From positions 310,001 through 374,000 of the forward strand of contig JAPFFF010000051.1 in the NCBI GenBank assembly GCA_039105265.1: a stretch of DNA of 64,000 nt, given 5' to 3'. Made by a program: the position numbers and the translations under genes. Source of the DNA: Tritrichomonas musculus (lineage: Eukaryota; Parabasalia; Tritrichomonadida; Tritrichomonadidae). Below, piece by piece: positions 49,829-61,900 of the stretch. Below the pieces are notes generated by a model. The model ran no database searches. It saw nothing but the letters and a program-made list of their open reading frames with translations, and was not told where the DNA came from. Each line of letters opens with the position of its first letter. Within the stretch, counting starts at the first letter, position 1.

Positions 49829-51515
49829 GTAAAAGTAAATTTTTTTGGTAAAAATTCTTAATTTGATTAATTTTGATTATTATTTGCAAAAAATACAACA
49901 TTTATGCGTTTTAATGTAACAATCTTATACTTATGCTGATTTTTGATTTTGGTTAGTTTTGACAGATATTATAATTTTTTTTTTTTTTTTTTTTTAATTC
50001 TTCCTAATTTTAAGAAATATTCTTATATTGACTAAGCTTTAACAAAATAGACAGATTTCCAATTTCATAGATAGATTCGTCTAAAACAAGTATTTCATTC
50101 AAAAAGTCAAATGCTTTTTATTTAATAAATACAAAATCAATGTAATATATAATACTTTTTAATACTTTTAAGCAAATTTCTTTCATATTTTTAATTCCCG
50201 CTTTTTGAGTATGAGACAAATTTCGAGACAAAAGTTGATTTCATGATTGTACGTTAGAGACAAATGAAAATGCTTTTATTGACATATTTTTCTGCCAGAA
50301 ATATTGGCGATATATAAAACTTATATTGTAACCTTAAAATAAAAGTTATAAAAATAAACAATTTGTGAAATGATTTGCAGATTTCGACTAATATTTATTC
50401 TTTGAGTAATATGCATGAGTAATGTGTCTACATAAATATAAAAAGATCAAAATACTTCTCTAATATTTTCATTCGATTGTAATAATGAAATAAAACTATA
50501 AATTTATTGATTCTATATAGAATATATAAGTTTTATAATATTTATTTTTATAATATTTTATAAATTATATATGATATTTATAAAAATATTACAGAAATAA
50601 TTTTAAATTTAAGATTGAAGCGTCATAATTGCTTATATTTTTTTATATCTTTAGATTTTCAATATTGTTGGATTTTAAAGAATTGACTTATTTTTACATC
50701 CATTGGCATGATATATTAAAATTTTAATAGATTAAACATTCAAATATGCTCTAATTCTCTTTTTTGCATATCACTTTATCTTATTTAGATAAAAATAATA
50801 AAAAAAAGCAATATTTCTTTGAAAAAATGTAAATGAGAATTTATTAAAAGTAAATTGAATATAAAAATCCATCCAAATATAAACCATATAAAGAGAGAGA
50901 TTGTATTTTTTGGATACATAAATCATCAAATATTTTAAAGCCATCTCATAATTAATTGATATTTATTGATTTTTAAGTGATGATTTGGCTCTGCAATGTT
51001 TTTTTTTTTTTGATAAAATTTTTAGATTTGTAATGAGAATTGCTTTGTGAAGAAATATAAAACGTTTAAAGCATGCCTGATTGATTGTTTAAATAAATTT
51101 TACATAATTTAAAAGCAACTCCGAAGTTGTTTGTATTGAATTCTTCAATATAAAATAAAAATATAAAATAAAAATATGAATATTTAAAAATCAATTCAAT
51201 TTTTCATCGATTTAAAATTCAATAAAAAATAATGTTCGTCTACTTTTAAAAAGTTTGAAATTTTGAATGAAATTCAATAGTGAGAGGACTAATCCTATGA
51301 TGTTATTTTTTTTTCAAAAGAAGAAGGCATTCAATTTTTATTTCCCATTCTTCTTGCGATAATCTGCTTTACAATCGAATTCAAGACCATTTCCAAACAA
51401 TAATATAATTAAATATGAAATATCAGGTGAAACTTTTTGAATATCCAAACAAAACAACAAAAAAGTTACGACTCAGAATAATATATTATTACTTCACATT
51501 TTTAATTTACAAACA
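49829..51515. other. 1.7-kb AT-rich intergenic region
   Basis: No ORF, RNA gene or inverted-repeat element was recognised. It contains a 20-base T run near 49977-49995. It probably holds the beta-galactosidase promoter at its right end. Confidence 0.45.
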
Positions 51516-54500
51516 ATGTCTCAGATACCATACTACAAGGACATCAAGACTGTTGCAGTCAACAAGGAACAACCACGCACAACATTTTTAAGCCATGACA
51601 CACGCGAAGAAGCCCTCAACAATGTCACAGACTATGAAAAATCGCCATACTACATCAATCTTAATGGAAAATGGGAATTCTACTACAATGACTATCCAAA
51701 GAACGTTCCAGCTGACATTGCGACAAATACAAACAACAACGATCCAAGCTGGGGTGAAATAAATGTCCCAGGAAATTGGGAAGTTCAAGGACATGGTGTT
51801 GCCAAGTACACAAACATCGTCTACGATTTCTGTCCATCAAATCCACATCCACCAAATCTTCCAGAATTTAATCCAGTCGGTGTTTACCGTCGTAAAGACA
51901 TCGGTGTTCCACAAGAATGGATTGACCAAGGACGTGACATCTTCCTTCAAGTTGGTGGTGCTAAAACAGGTCTCTATGTTTACATCAATGGTGTTGAAGT
52001 CGGATACAGCGAAGACTCAAAAGATCCAGCCGACTTCTTGATCAACAAATACATCCACAAAGGAAACAACAACGTTTTAACATTCCTCATTTACAAGTAC
52101 TGCACAGGCTCGTATCTCGAAGACCAAGACATGTGGAGACTCGGCGGAATTGAAAGAGATATCGTCATTTACTCTCAGCCAAAGACTCACATAAGAGACT
52201 TCAAAGTTGTTTCAACACTCGACGATAGCTACACAAACGGAATCCTCAGATTGACAACAAATGTAATCAACCATAGTGAAAAGGCTGACGTTGTTCTTTC
52301 GTATGAACTCGTTGATGTTAAAGACAACAAAAAAGTTGTTTCTCAAGGCCAACTTGAATCAAGCCTTGAAAATGATCAAGAAAAAGTTGTCACATTCAAC
52401 GAAGCAACTCTTAAAAACGTTAAAAAATGGAGCGCTGAACATCCCAACTTATACACATTATTGCTCACTTTGAAGAAGAAAGGTGACAACTCAATACTCG
52501 AAGTTGTTTCTGTTCGAGTTGGTTTCAGAAGAGAAGAAATGTCAACCGTCAAATTCAATGGAAAAAGTTATCCTGTCCTCTTGTTCAACGGAGAACCAGT
52601 CATTTACAAAGGCGTCAATGTTCATGAACACAATGAAAAGACAGGTCATTATGTCACTGATGAAATAAGGCTCAAAGATATCGAGCTCTTAAAGACGCAC
52701 AACTTTAATGCAATTCGTTGCTGCCACTATCCGAACTGCAGAAGATTCTACGAATTGTGCGATGAATACGGATTTTACGTCTTCAATGAATGCAACATCG
52801 AATCACACGGAATGGGTTATGACCTGAGTGTTGGAGGAACATTAGCAAACGATCCAGATTGGTACGAAGCACACATTGAAAGAACAAAGAACATGTATGA
52901 AAGAACAAAGAACTTTGCGTGCATCACTTTCCTCTCACTTGCAAACGAAGCAGGAAACGGATACAACTTTTACTTGACTTACAAATACTTGAAAGAGAAC
53001 GAAGTCAATGGCCAAAACAGACCAGTTGTCTACGAACGTGCTGAATGGGAATGGAACACTGACATGTTCGTTCCAATGTATCCAAAAGCTGACTGGTTTG
53101 AAGAAAAAGGTGAAAACTCAAGTGACAGGCCAATCATGCCTTGCGAATACTCACATGCAATGGGAAATTCAAACGGCAACTTCGATCGAATTTGGAAAGC
53201 AATTTACAAATATCCAAACCTTCAAGGAGGCTTCATTTGGGACTGGGTTGATCAAGGAATCCTCGAGACAGGAAAAGGAGGACGAAAGTACTGGACTTAT
53301 GGAGGTGACTACGGTGAAAACTCTCCTTCAGATGGTAACTTTAACATTAACGGTTGTGTCAATCCAGATAGAGATCCACATCCAGCAATGGCTGAATTCA
53401 AGTATTCTCAACAAGAAGTCGGATTTGAACCAGTTGACATTGAAAATGGAATCGTAAGAATCACCAACAGATTCTTCTTTACTGATCTTTCCAATTACGA
53501 AGTCATTGCAACAATTGCAGCCAATGAAAAAGTTGTCAAAGAAATCAACTTGAGCAGCACAAACAAAGAATTAAGTTCATTAGCTCCTCAGAAGTCAATT
53601 GAGATTAATCTTCATTCAGAAGTAGAAGCATTAAAGCCACAAGTTAACACTGAATACTTCTTGAATTTCAAAGTTCTTGCTAAAACAGACAAGAATCCAT
53701 TCATTCCAAAAGGCTTCGAAGTTGCTCACGATCAATACAGACTCCCAATCGAACCAAGTCCAAAAGCAGTCCAACATGAAACAGGTCCAGAATTAACAAT
53801 TTCATCAACAGAAGAATCAGTTATTGTTTCATCAAAGAAGGTTGAATTCGTATTCAGCAAATCAGAAGGTGTTGTCAAGTCATTCAAAGTCGATGGAGTC
53901 GAATACATCTCCGAATCCTTTGGTTTTCAACCCAATTTCTGGAGACCTCCAAATGACAATGATTACGGAAATGGCGGCCCACTTCGTGAACAAGTCTGGA
54001 AGACAATGAGTCATAATTTCAAAGTTGAAAAATGCCATTCATTTGTCCATAACAATGTTGCTTCATTATGCGTTGTTTACCAACTCGTTGACAACAACAA
54101 ATTCGAAGTTTTATATCTCATCTACGGAAGCGGTGTTGTTAAAGTCAATGCAAATTACATCCCTTCAAATGAAGGCAAATTACCAAACATTCCTCGAATT
54201 GGCCTTCGTTTCCGTGTTCCAAAGGAAATGAACAACGTCGTCTACTTCGGAAGAGGTCCGGAAGAGAACTATGCTGATCGTTGCAATGGCACACAAATTG
54301 GCCTTTACAGGACAACAGCTGAAGACCTTTATTACCCTTATGTAAGACCTCAAGAAAATGGTCACCATATTGACACAAGATGGCTGGCTGTTCATCAAGC
54401 TAATTCAAACGGTCTCCTCATTGCTGCCGATTCATTGATTGAGTTCAACGTGCTTAGAAATTCAGTGGAAGATTTCGACTCCGAAGATCAAACAAGCCTC

Positions 54501-54767
54501 CGTTATCAGTACAATTGCTTCGATGAGAAGCCACAAGAAGGCAAGAATATCTTGAGAAGACAACATCATATTGACGATATCGTTCCTCGCGATTACGTTG
54601 AAGTAAATGTCGACTTGAAACAACAAGGTGTTGCCGGATTTGACTCTTGGGGCGATAAAGTTCTTCCTGAATTCACTCTTCCTGCTAATCAAAATTATTC
54701 TTATGGTTTTACATTGGCACCAATCCATAATGAAAATGAAATTTCTGAGAAGTTAAATCATCTTTAA
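51516..54767 (+). CDS. lacZ-like: GH2 beta-galactosidase (LacZ type)
   Basis: 1083 residues, close to E. coli LacZ (1024). The order is typical: N-terminal sugar-binding domain (NLNGKWEFYYN, INVPGNWEVQGHG), jelly-roll and Ig-like domains, TIM barrel, then the beta-galactosidase small-chain domain (FGRGPEENYADRCNG). The acid/base Glu478 lies in LANEAGNG, the nucleophile Glu544 in PCEYSHAMGN, and GGFIWDWVDQG follows. Catalytic residues are intact. There is no signal peptide, so it should act in the cytosol on imported beta-galactosides. The closest-looking sequences are bacterial (Bacteroidetes/Firmicutes type), and trichomonads are known to have acquired such glycosidases by transfer. Codon use has largely ameliorated, with more G+C than the flanks. 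Confidence 0.96.
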   Translation: MSQIPYYKDIKTVAVNKEQPRTTFLSHDTREEALNNVTDYEKSPYYINLNGKWEFYYNDYPKNVPADIATNTNNNDPSWGEINVPGNWEVQGHGVAKYTNIVYDFCPSNPHPPNLPEFNPVGVYRRKDIGVPQEWIDQGRDIFLQVGGAKTGLYVYINGVEVGYSEDSKDPADFLINKYIHKGNNNVLTFLIYKYCTGSYLEDQDMWRLGGIERDIVIYSQPKTHIRDFKVVSTLDDSYTNGILRLTTNVINHSEKADVVLSYELVDVKDNKKVVSQGQLESSLENDQEKVVTFNEATLKNVKKWSAEHPNLYTLLLTLKKKGDNSILEVVSVRVGFRREEMSTVKFNGKSYPVLLFNGEPVIYKGVNVHEHNEKTGHYVTDEIRLKDIELLKTHNFNAIRCCHYPNCRRFYELCDEYGFYVFNECNIESHGMGYDLSVGGTLANDPDWYEAHIERTKNMYERTKNFACITFLSLANEAGNGYNFYLTYKYLKENEVNGQNRPVVYERAEWEWNTDMFVPMYPKADWFEEKGENSSDRPIMPCEYSHAMGNSNGNFDRIWKAIYKYPNLQGGFIWDWVDQGILETGKGGRKYWTYGGDYGENSPSDGNFNINGCVNPDRDPHPAMAEFKYSQQEVGFEPVDIENGIVRITNRFFFTDLSNYEVIATIAANEKVVKEINLSSTNKELSSLAPQKSIEINLHSEVEALKPQVNTEYFLNFKVLAKTDKNPFIPKGFEVAHDQYRLPIEPSPKAVQHETGPELTISSTEESVIVSSKKVEFVFSKSEGVVKSFKVDGVEYISESFGFQPNFWRPPNDNDYGNGGPLREQVWKTMSHNFKVEKCHSFVHNNVASLCVVYQLVDNNKFEVLYLIYGSGVVKVNANYIPSNEGKLPNIPRIGLRFRVPKEMNNVVYFGRGPEENYADRCNGTQIGLYRTTAEDLYYPYVRPQENGHHIDTRWLAVHQANSNGLLIAADSLIEFNVLRNSVEDFDSEDQTSLRYQYNCFDEKPQEGKNILRRQHHIDDIVPRDYVEVNVDLKQQGVAGFDSWGDKVLPEFTLPANQNYSYGFTLAPIHNENEISEKLNHL

Positions 54768-54971
54768 AGATGAAATTTTAGTGGAAGATTACTTTTTTAA
54801 AATATTTAATTTCTTTTTTTAAAAACTTATTTGTTCAAAAATATCATAATCTGAAAATAAACTATCGAACAAGTCTGAGTGCATCTTAATTAATGTTTGA
54901 ATTCCTAAAAATTAAACAAGAAATTTCGATATCATAGTGAATGACAATTCTCTAATAGAAAAAAAATTTCC

Positions 54972-55042
54972 TCCGGCGCGGGGAGTCGAACCCCGCTCCC
55001 ATGGATGAGAACCATGTATCCTAACCGATGAACGACGCCGGA
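54972..55042 (-). tRNA. tRNA-Glu (CTC)
   Basis: A minus-strand cloverleaf. Acceptor TCCGGCG/CGCCGGA is perfect. The anticodon stem CATGG/CCATG encloses loop TTCTCAT with anticodon CTC. The T arm CGGGG-TTCGACT-CCCCG is perfect. A T run follows the 3' end on the minus strand. Confidence 0.95.
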
Positions 55043-55135
55043 CTTCTTTATTTTCAAATACTTAATAAACCTTACTTAATAAATGATTTTCAACAAAGAT
55101 AATGACAAAATTGAGAAAATTATCTTTATTTTCAA

Positions 55136-56833
55136 ATGGAAATCGAAGTATATATTAAACAAAAGCAAGAAATTTATTCATCTCTTCTCGAATATATTCA
55201 ATCAACAGATGATTCAGGTGGCGAATTAAATGAAATATATAACTCTTTCCAAAAGGCTGGAGTTTTCTCGAAAAAAGAACAGCTTTTAGAAACATTACAA
55301 TTAATATCAAAAATTGAAGATAATCGTCATCGTGCTTCAGATTCTTATGAAAAATTAGAAAAAATATTTGATACTATATTTTCAAATCAAAAAACTAACA
55401 TTTCAAGTTCAGAAATAATTCAAATTTTCAAAAAGGACAAACGAATTTTACTTCTTCTTTTAGAAAAAGAATTCATAAAGCCAGATAAAGACGCAATTTT
55501 CCGTTTTATTCATTCACCAAATCGCCAATTTTTATTCGGAGGACTAAAAAACTTCATTGATGAAAAAACCAGAAAACAAATTGAAGAAGAAATCACTAAA
55601 AAATATGAAGAAAGCATTGAATCATTTGAAAAAAAATGTAGGATAGGCGAAAACGACTCATATATATGCACGTTAATTCAACAAGATTTAGTTGAAGATT
55701 TCATATCACATGTCACAAGAAGTAATTATTCGCTTACAAGCAATATTGAGCCGACTATTTATGAAACAAATTCATTCTTAATGAGAAAAACGCCAACTTT
55801 GATTGAATACGCTACTTTTTACGGATCAATTCAAATCATCCAATATTTGAAATATAATAATGTACCGTTAACCGAATCATTATGGCTTTATGCTGTCCAC
55901 TCAAACAATGCCGATATGATTCATTTCCTTGAAGGAACCGAAATCATAAAAGATAATTCAGATAAGAAAATATATGACGAAGTCATAAGAGAGTCGATAA
56001 AATGCCACCACAACGATATTACTGACTATATCAAAGACAATCTATCCAACAGAAGTGATATGGCTGAAGTACTTAGTTCAGATTTCACTCAATGTATCAT
56101 CAACTCGGACAATTACTACTATTTTCCGACTGATATTGAGCACATAATCACACACAACACAAATAAAAATGACTTTTCCATCTCAATGCTTTGCTTTTCA
56201 ATAACCACAATTACAATTCCATCCAGTGTAACGACAATTGGCGACAATGCATTCGCCAATTGTTTATTATTGACACAAATAACTATTCCCCCAACTGTTG
56301 CATCAATTGGAAGCCGTGCTTTTTTTAATTGTAAATCAATGAAAAATATCATCATCCCTTCTTGCTTGACAATCATCAATGACGAGACTTTTAGGAATTG
56401 TTTGTCATTGACTGAGATCTCCGTTCCATCTTCAGTGAAAGAGATCGGCGAGGGAGCCTTTTGTGGCTGCCAATCATTAAAGCAGATCTCTTTTCCACCC
56501 GTTTCAACAATCAAAAACAACACATTTAAAGATTGCATTTCATTGGCAGAAATAGAAATTCCAGATACTGTGACATCTATCGGTGATTTTGCATTTAATC
56601 GTTGCTCGTCATTGACGAAAATTACTGTTCCTTCATTGGTGAAATCAATCGGTTTTTACGCATTTAGAGCTTGCACTTCGCTGAATGAGATTAATCTGCC
56701 TAATTCGCTAGAAATAATTAGAGAGAATGCTTTTGAAAGATGCTCTTCGTTGAAACAAATTTTAATTCCGAAATTTGTGACTTTCATTAGATATGAATCA
56801 ATCCCTTCTCATGTAAAATTAATAAGGCAATGA
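55136..56833 (+). CDS. DUF3447-type ankyrin protein fused to BspA leucine-rich repeats
   Basis: 565 residues. Residues 1-345 match the N-terminal half of the minus-strand gene at 62820-63896 in layout and wording (NNSID/QQDLVEDF...SLTSxIxPxIxETNxxLxxxTPxLIEYxxFxGS...LYAxHxxNxxxxHxLE), the DUF3447/ankyrin-like region common in trichomonads. From about 355 to the end there are about eight BspA (LRR_5) units (ITIPSSVTTIGDNAFANC, EISVPSSVKEIGEGAFCGC). It has no signal peptide or C-terminal membrane anchor, unlike many surface BspA proteins, so a cytosolic role is likely. The two halves exemplify repeat-domain swapping: the same head carries ankyrin repeats in the other gene. Confidence 0.9.
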   Translation: MEIEVYIKQKQEIYSSLLEYIQSTDDSGGELNEIYNSFQKAGVFSKKEQLLETLQLISKIEDNRHRASDSYEKLEKIFDTIFSNQKTNISSSEIIQIFKKDKRILLLLLEKEFIKPDKDAIFRFIHSPNRQFLFGGLKNFIDEKTRKQIEEEITKKYEESIESFEKKCRIGENDSYICTLIQQDLVEDFISHVTRSNYSLTSNIEPTIYETNSFLMRKTPTLIEYATFYGSIQIIQYLKYNNVPLTESLWLYAVHSNNADMIHFLEGTEIIKDNSDKKIYDEVIRESIKCHHNDITDYIKDNLSNRSDMAEVLSSDFTQCIINSDNYYYFPTDIEHIITHNTNKNDFSISMLCFSITTITIPSSVTTIGDNAFANCLLLTQITIPPTVASIGSRAFFNCKSMKNIIIPSCLTIINDETFRNCLSLTEISVPSSVKEIGEGAFCGCQSLKQISFPPVSTIKNNTFKDCISLAEIEIPDTVTSIGDFAFNRCSSLTKITVPSLVKSIGFYAFRACTSLNEINLPNSLEIIRENAFERCSSLKQILIPKFVTFIRYESIPSHVKLIRQ

Positions 56834-57544
56834 TTTATTAAATTTATTAAATTTATATATTAATTTCTATAACGAATGCATTATTTATTATTAATAATAA
56901 AATCAAAAAAATAATAGTATTTTATGCAATAAATGCATTTTGATTTCCACTTTTTCAGAAGGACCACCGAAAAAAATTTGGTTTCAGTAACTCTACAATA
57001 GCTTTTTTTTTTTTTTTTTTAAAAATTCGATAACCGAACAATATTTTGTGTATATTTAAGTTTATATTAATTTCAATATTATTATGCAAAGAAGAAGAAA
57101 ATAATGATTTTATTATTCACATTTGCCCAGAAAAGTCTAACTTCTTTATCAGAAAACATCAGAAATAAATTATGGACAAAATGTATAAAATTTAATAGCT
57201 AAATTGAAAATTTTGAAATAATTTTTCAAATATAATTGAAACAATATATATTTCTTTTTTTTATAAACGAAACATTTTAATTATTATTTTTAATCATAAA
57301 TACCAAAAATAGTTTTTAACATTTTATACAAAAAGTTTTGAAATACCATTGAAAAAATAAAATTTTCTTTAAAATTGAAAGAAAAATGATTCTAAATACT
57401 TAATTAATAAAATCAAACATTTCTTTTTATTGCTCAATATTTTTTGCTTATAATTAATAAATATAATAAGATAATATATATATATTTAAGCAAATAATAA
57501 TTAAATATAACAAAAATCAAAAATAAAAAAGATAATCTTATATT
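56834..57544. other. Intergenic, no feature recognised
   Basis: About 710 bp AT-rich, with a 19-T run near 57003-57021. No gene is supported. Confidence 0.4.
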
Positions 57545-58597
57545 ATGTTTTTTATTAAACATTTGATTAATCATTTTCAAATGAATGATATTGAACAAAT
57601 AACAACAGCTCTTTCTCAACATGGATACGAATATATCAAAACAATTGGCAATGGGGCTTCTTCGAAAGTATTCTTATGCAAATCAGAAAAGTATAATCAC
57701 CTCTTTGCTATTAAATGCGTAGAAAATAATACCTTAAAATCATCTGAATATAATGCACTTGCATCATTAAATCATCCTTATATCATTAAACTTTACAAAT
57801 CTTTTCAAGATCACGACTTAGATTTTCTTGTAATGGAATACTGTCCCAATGATACTCTTAAACACAAAAAGAAACTAGACTATAACAAATTTGTTTATTA
57901 TGCAAAACAAATTTTAGAAGCCTTGTCATACTGCCATTCACAAAAAATCGCTCATAGAGATATTAAACCAGATAATATTTTTTTAGATAATTATGACCAT
58001 GTAAAACTAGCTGATTTTGGTTTATCTAAATATTTCGAACCAAATAAGACATCAAATGAAAAGTGTGGTTCATTAATGTATTCATCACCAGAAATGATCA
58101 ATCAAATTCCATTTGATCCTTTTCGAGCAGATATATGGTCGTTAGGAATAACATTTTTTTATATGGCAACGGGGAAATTTCCATTTTCAGCAAAAACATA
58201 TGATGATCTCTTACGATTGGTAAAGTTTGGACAAATCAATTTTTCAAATGTAGAGATCAACTTATCAATTAAATCTTTAATACAAAAAATGACTTCAAAG
58301 AATCCAAAATTCAGGCCTACTGTTGACGAAATACTAAAATTGCCTATTTTTAATGAGTATAAAGCACCTAGACTAGCCAAAATAGTATCAATGGGACAGA
58401 TATATACCAGAGGCAAAACATCTAGAGACAAACATTGTTTATATAAACCTTCATCTTCTTTCTCAGATGATCAGGAAGATGAAAACATACCTTTATCAAG
58501 ATCACATACTTACAAAAGTGCAATTACTCATTCATTCCTTATTCATAAGAATGTTAGTTCTGAATCTCTTTTAATTCATAATCAAGAAAAACAATAG
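57545..58597 (+). CDS. Ser/Thr protein kinase (CAMK-like)
   Basis: 350 residues; an in-frame second ATG at 57581 (MNDIEQ) may be the true start. The kinase domain spans about 28-280: GNGASSKVFLC, Lys57 in FAIK, HRD at 137-139 with HRDIKPDN, DFG at 157-159, YSSPEMI, then RADIWSLGITFFYMATGKFPF and a closing MTSKNPKFRPTVDEIL. This is the pattern of CAMK/AMPK-like kinases common in trichomonads. The C-terminal 70 residues are Ser-rich and lack a recognised regulatory domain. Confidence 0.93.
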   Translation: MFFIKHLINHFQMNDIEQITTALSQHGYEYIKTIGNGASSKVFLCKSEKYNHLFAIKCVENNTLKSSEYNALASLNHPYIIKLYKSFQDHDLDFLVMEYCPNDTLKHKKKLDYNKFVYYAKQILEALSYCHSQKIAHRDIKPDNIFLDNYDHVKLADFGLSKYFEPNKTSNEKCGSLMYSSPEMINQIPFDPFRADIWSLGITFFYMATGKFPFSAKTYDDLLRLVKFGQINFSNVEINLSIKSLIQKMTSKNPKFRPTVDEILKLPIFNEYKAPRLAKIVSMGQIYTRGKTSRDKHCLYKPSSSFSDDQEDENIPLSRSHTYKSAITHSFLIHKNVSSESLLIHNQEKQ

Positions 58598-58776
58598 ATG
58601 AGAAGAGATAGGCCATTTAAATTGTTGTTTAAATAAATAAATAAAAAAAAAAAAAACTAGAGTGAAACAATAAATTTATTTTCATTTTGTTTTTGTGCTA
58701 CACATTTTATGATAATTAGAATATCAAATTATGAACTATATTTGTTTTTAATGATAATATTATTTTGTGTTTGGAA

Positions 58777-58847
58777 GGGTAAGTAGTGTAATGGTTAGCA
58801 TTATTGATTGTGGCTCAATAGACCCGTGTTCGATTCACGGCTTACCC
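58777..58847 (+). tRNA. tRNA-His (GTG), second copy
   Basis: Acceptor GGGTAAG/CTTACCC is perfect. The anticodon stem ATTGA/TCAAT encloses loop TTGTGGC with anticodon GTG, and the T arm is CCGTG-TTCGATT-CACGG. It differs from the copy at 28334 by one base fewer in the D loop and a few substitutions. A T run follows. Confidence 0.95.
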
Positions 58848-58903
58848 AAAATTTTTTTCTAAAAAAATAAAATACAATAAAAAATTGATTAATTTTTATT
58901 CAA

Positions 58904-61900
58904 CTATATAGTTATTTGCATAAATTTATCATCCTTTCTTTTTTCATCATCTTCATTTTGTTCTTCTTCCTCTTCTGTCTTTAAAGAATTAAATAAAGCT
59001 AAGATGAAATCGTCTTTAGTTAGTTCAGCTGGCTTCCTTCATAAAATATTAAAAATGAATCATTAAATAATAGGGATAAATTTTATAAACATCTTGCTAT
59101 AAAATCTCATCAACTGCATTAATATCAATATCATTTCGCTTTAATAAAATTTCAATAATTGGATGTTTGGCAAGTTCAACAGCAAGATGTAATGGTGTTT
59201 TATGAAAAAATAAAACCAAATTTCATCAAAAAGTTATCATAAAAATTTGATAAAAACTTTTTGATAAGAATTTGATTTGAAAAAATGACATAAAAATTTT
59301 ATTCAAATTTTTCAATGAAAATATCATGAAAAATTTTGTATTTGTAATTTCATCAAATGCTCAGTTTATGAACATCTTGAAACAACAAAATTGAAATTCT
59401 ATTGGAAAGAATAAATTTGAAATATCATTAAATTTTTTGATTTGCAATTTTATGAAAAAAATATCGATCAAAAATGCATTGAAAATTGACTTTAATCCTT
59501 TTGCTTGATAATAAAAGTCGAAGCATATCTTCATCTTCTTTTTCGATAGCCAAAAATAATGCATTTTTATTAAAAATTAATAAAAATTTCATTAAAAATA
59601 AAGTGACTGTAATTTCATTGAATTTTTTGAATTGAAATATAATTACCAAAATTCATTTGAATTTCATTAAAATGATCATTTATTAGAATATAATTTAATC
59701 AATTAAATTGAATTGCATTAAAAAAAACTGTTTTTTTTTTAAAATTGTATTGAATTTGGTCAATTGAAATGTAATTCAAAAAGTTGATTATAAATGTAAT
59801 TTAAATTTTTTATTTGAAATTTTGTTTGGAAGATTTACATCAACTTTATCACATGTCAACAAAAATTGAACAATTTCTTTAGAGCATTCTTCAACAGCCA
59901 TATTAAAAGGAGTTTTATGCAATAAAATGATTTGAAATTTCATTTGAAAACAAATTTTAAAAAATTTCATTAAATCACTCCATTTAAGAATCTTATTAGA
60001 ATAATTTTATCAAGAAATGTAATTAAAACAAAAAGATGTGTAATTTTATAAAATATAAACTTTTTGAAATGTAATTAAAAATTAACTTTATTTGAAACTG
60101 TATTGAAACATTCAATTCAAGAATTTTATTTTAAAATAAAACTGTAACTCTATTAAAAAAAAATTAATCATTGAATGTAATTAAAACATATATCTAAAAA
60201 TCTCATTCAAATATAAGATTTGGAATAGAATTAAATCATTTTATATCAAACTGAATTGGAATAATTGATTTTTAAACTATATGAACAAATACAGCTTCAA
60301 ATGTATGTGAGATTTGCATCGATGCCATCACAATCCAATAAAAGGCGAACAATATCCAAATCATTATGAATTATTGCAGTCTGCAAAGCTGTCTTGTAAA
60401 ATTAAATCAATCGGAATTTGATTTAAAAAAAAGTTAATCAAAATCTCATTCAAAGAAATGATATGAAATTTTATTCAAATGACTTAATTTGATATCTTAT
60501 TTAAATGAATGACTTAGAATTTCATTAAACCTCAAAAATAAAATTTCATTAAAAATGTAAATAATAAACTGTATTAAAAATATAACAATTGAAATTATAT
60601 CAGAAATTTGGTTTCAAATTTTATGAATAAAAAATTTTTGTTTGAAATACAAATCTTGTTAACGTCAATTTTTGGAGATGCTAGCAAAAGTTTAACAATT
60701 TCTTTATATCCTCTTTCAACTGCAATAATCAATGCTGTTTTATGAATAATAAAATGAAATATCATTAGCAAACAGAATTTTTAAAATTTCATTGAATTAT
60801 TTAATTCAAAATTTTGTTGAAAAAATTGAAATGAAATAGAATTCAAAAAAACATAAATTTGAAATGCTATTAGCAAAATATATTTTGGAATATCATAAAA
60901 TTTAATGCTTTAAAAACATTATTAAAATGCATTTAATTTGTAATTGAATTTAATATATGAGTTTAAAATGGCATTTAAAATTTTAAAGTAAAATGTAATT
61001 GAAAAAACTGCCTTCGAATTTTATTAGATAAAAAATGATTTCAAAACTCTTATAGCATTGACATCAATGCCCTCACATGCTAATAAAAGTTTAACCATTT
61101 CAACATTTCCCCTTTCAACAGCAATATGCAAAGCAGTCTTATGAAAAATAGAGTTGAATTTTATTTGATATTAAAAAAAATAAAATTTCATTGAAATCAA
61201 TAATTTAAAACTTTATTAAAACAATGAAATTGAAATGTAATTTAATCATTGCAATTAAAATTTCATTTAATTTTTTAAATTTAAATTGTATTTAAATATA
61301 TTAAAGCAAAAACAAAATAATAATGATTGATTTGAAATTGTATGACAAAAAGGATATTCAAAATATATGGAAGATTAACATTAAGATTTTTATTGGCCAA
61401 TAAAAGCTTGACTATATCTTCTTTTCCTTCTTCAACAGCAATGTGCAAAGCTGTTTTATTTGAAAAATATTACAAAAAAAATTTTATTCAATTAGTGATT
61501 GAAACTTCATTCGGAAATTTTTAATGAAAAATTTTATTTAAATGATTTAATTTAAATTCTATTAAAACACATGACATTAAAATTAAATTAAAAAGTTTGA
61601 TAGAAAATTTTATTAAAGTTAAAAAATTGAAATGGTATTTGAAATATTGGAATCAAACGTCATTTAAATAATCAAATCGAAACAGAATTAAAAAAAAATT
61701 ATTTGCTTCGGAATTTTATTAAAACGTAAAAATCAAAATCTTATAAATATAAAAACAATTTAAAATTTCTGGAATATTAACATCAAGTTTTTCATCAGTC
61801 AACAAAAGCTTTACCATATCTGCATTTCCAGATTCAACGGCAATGTGTAAAGCAGATTTATTAAAATGAAGTAATCAATTTTATGAAAAAAACTTTTTCA

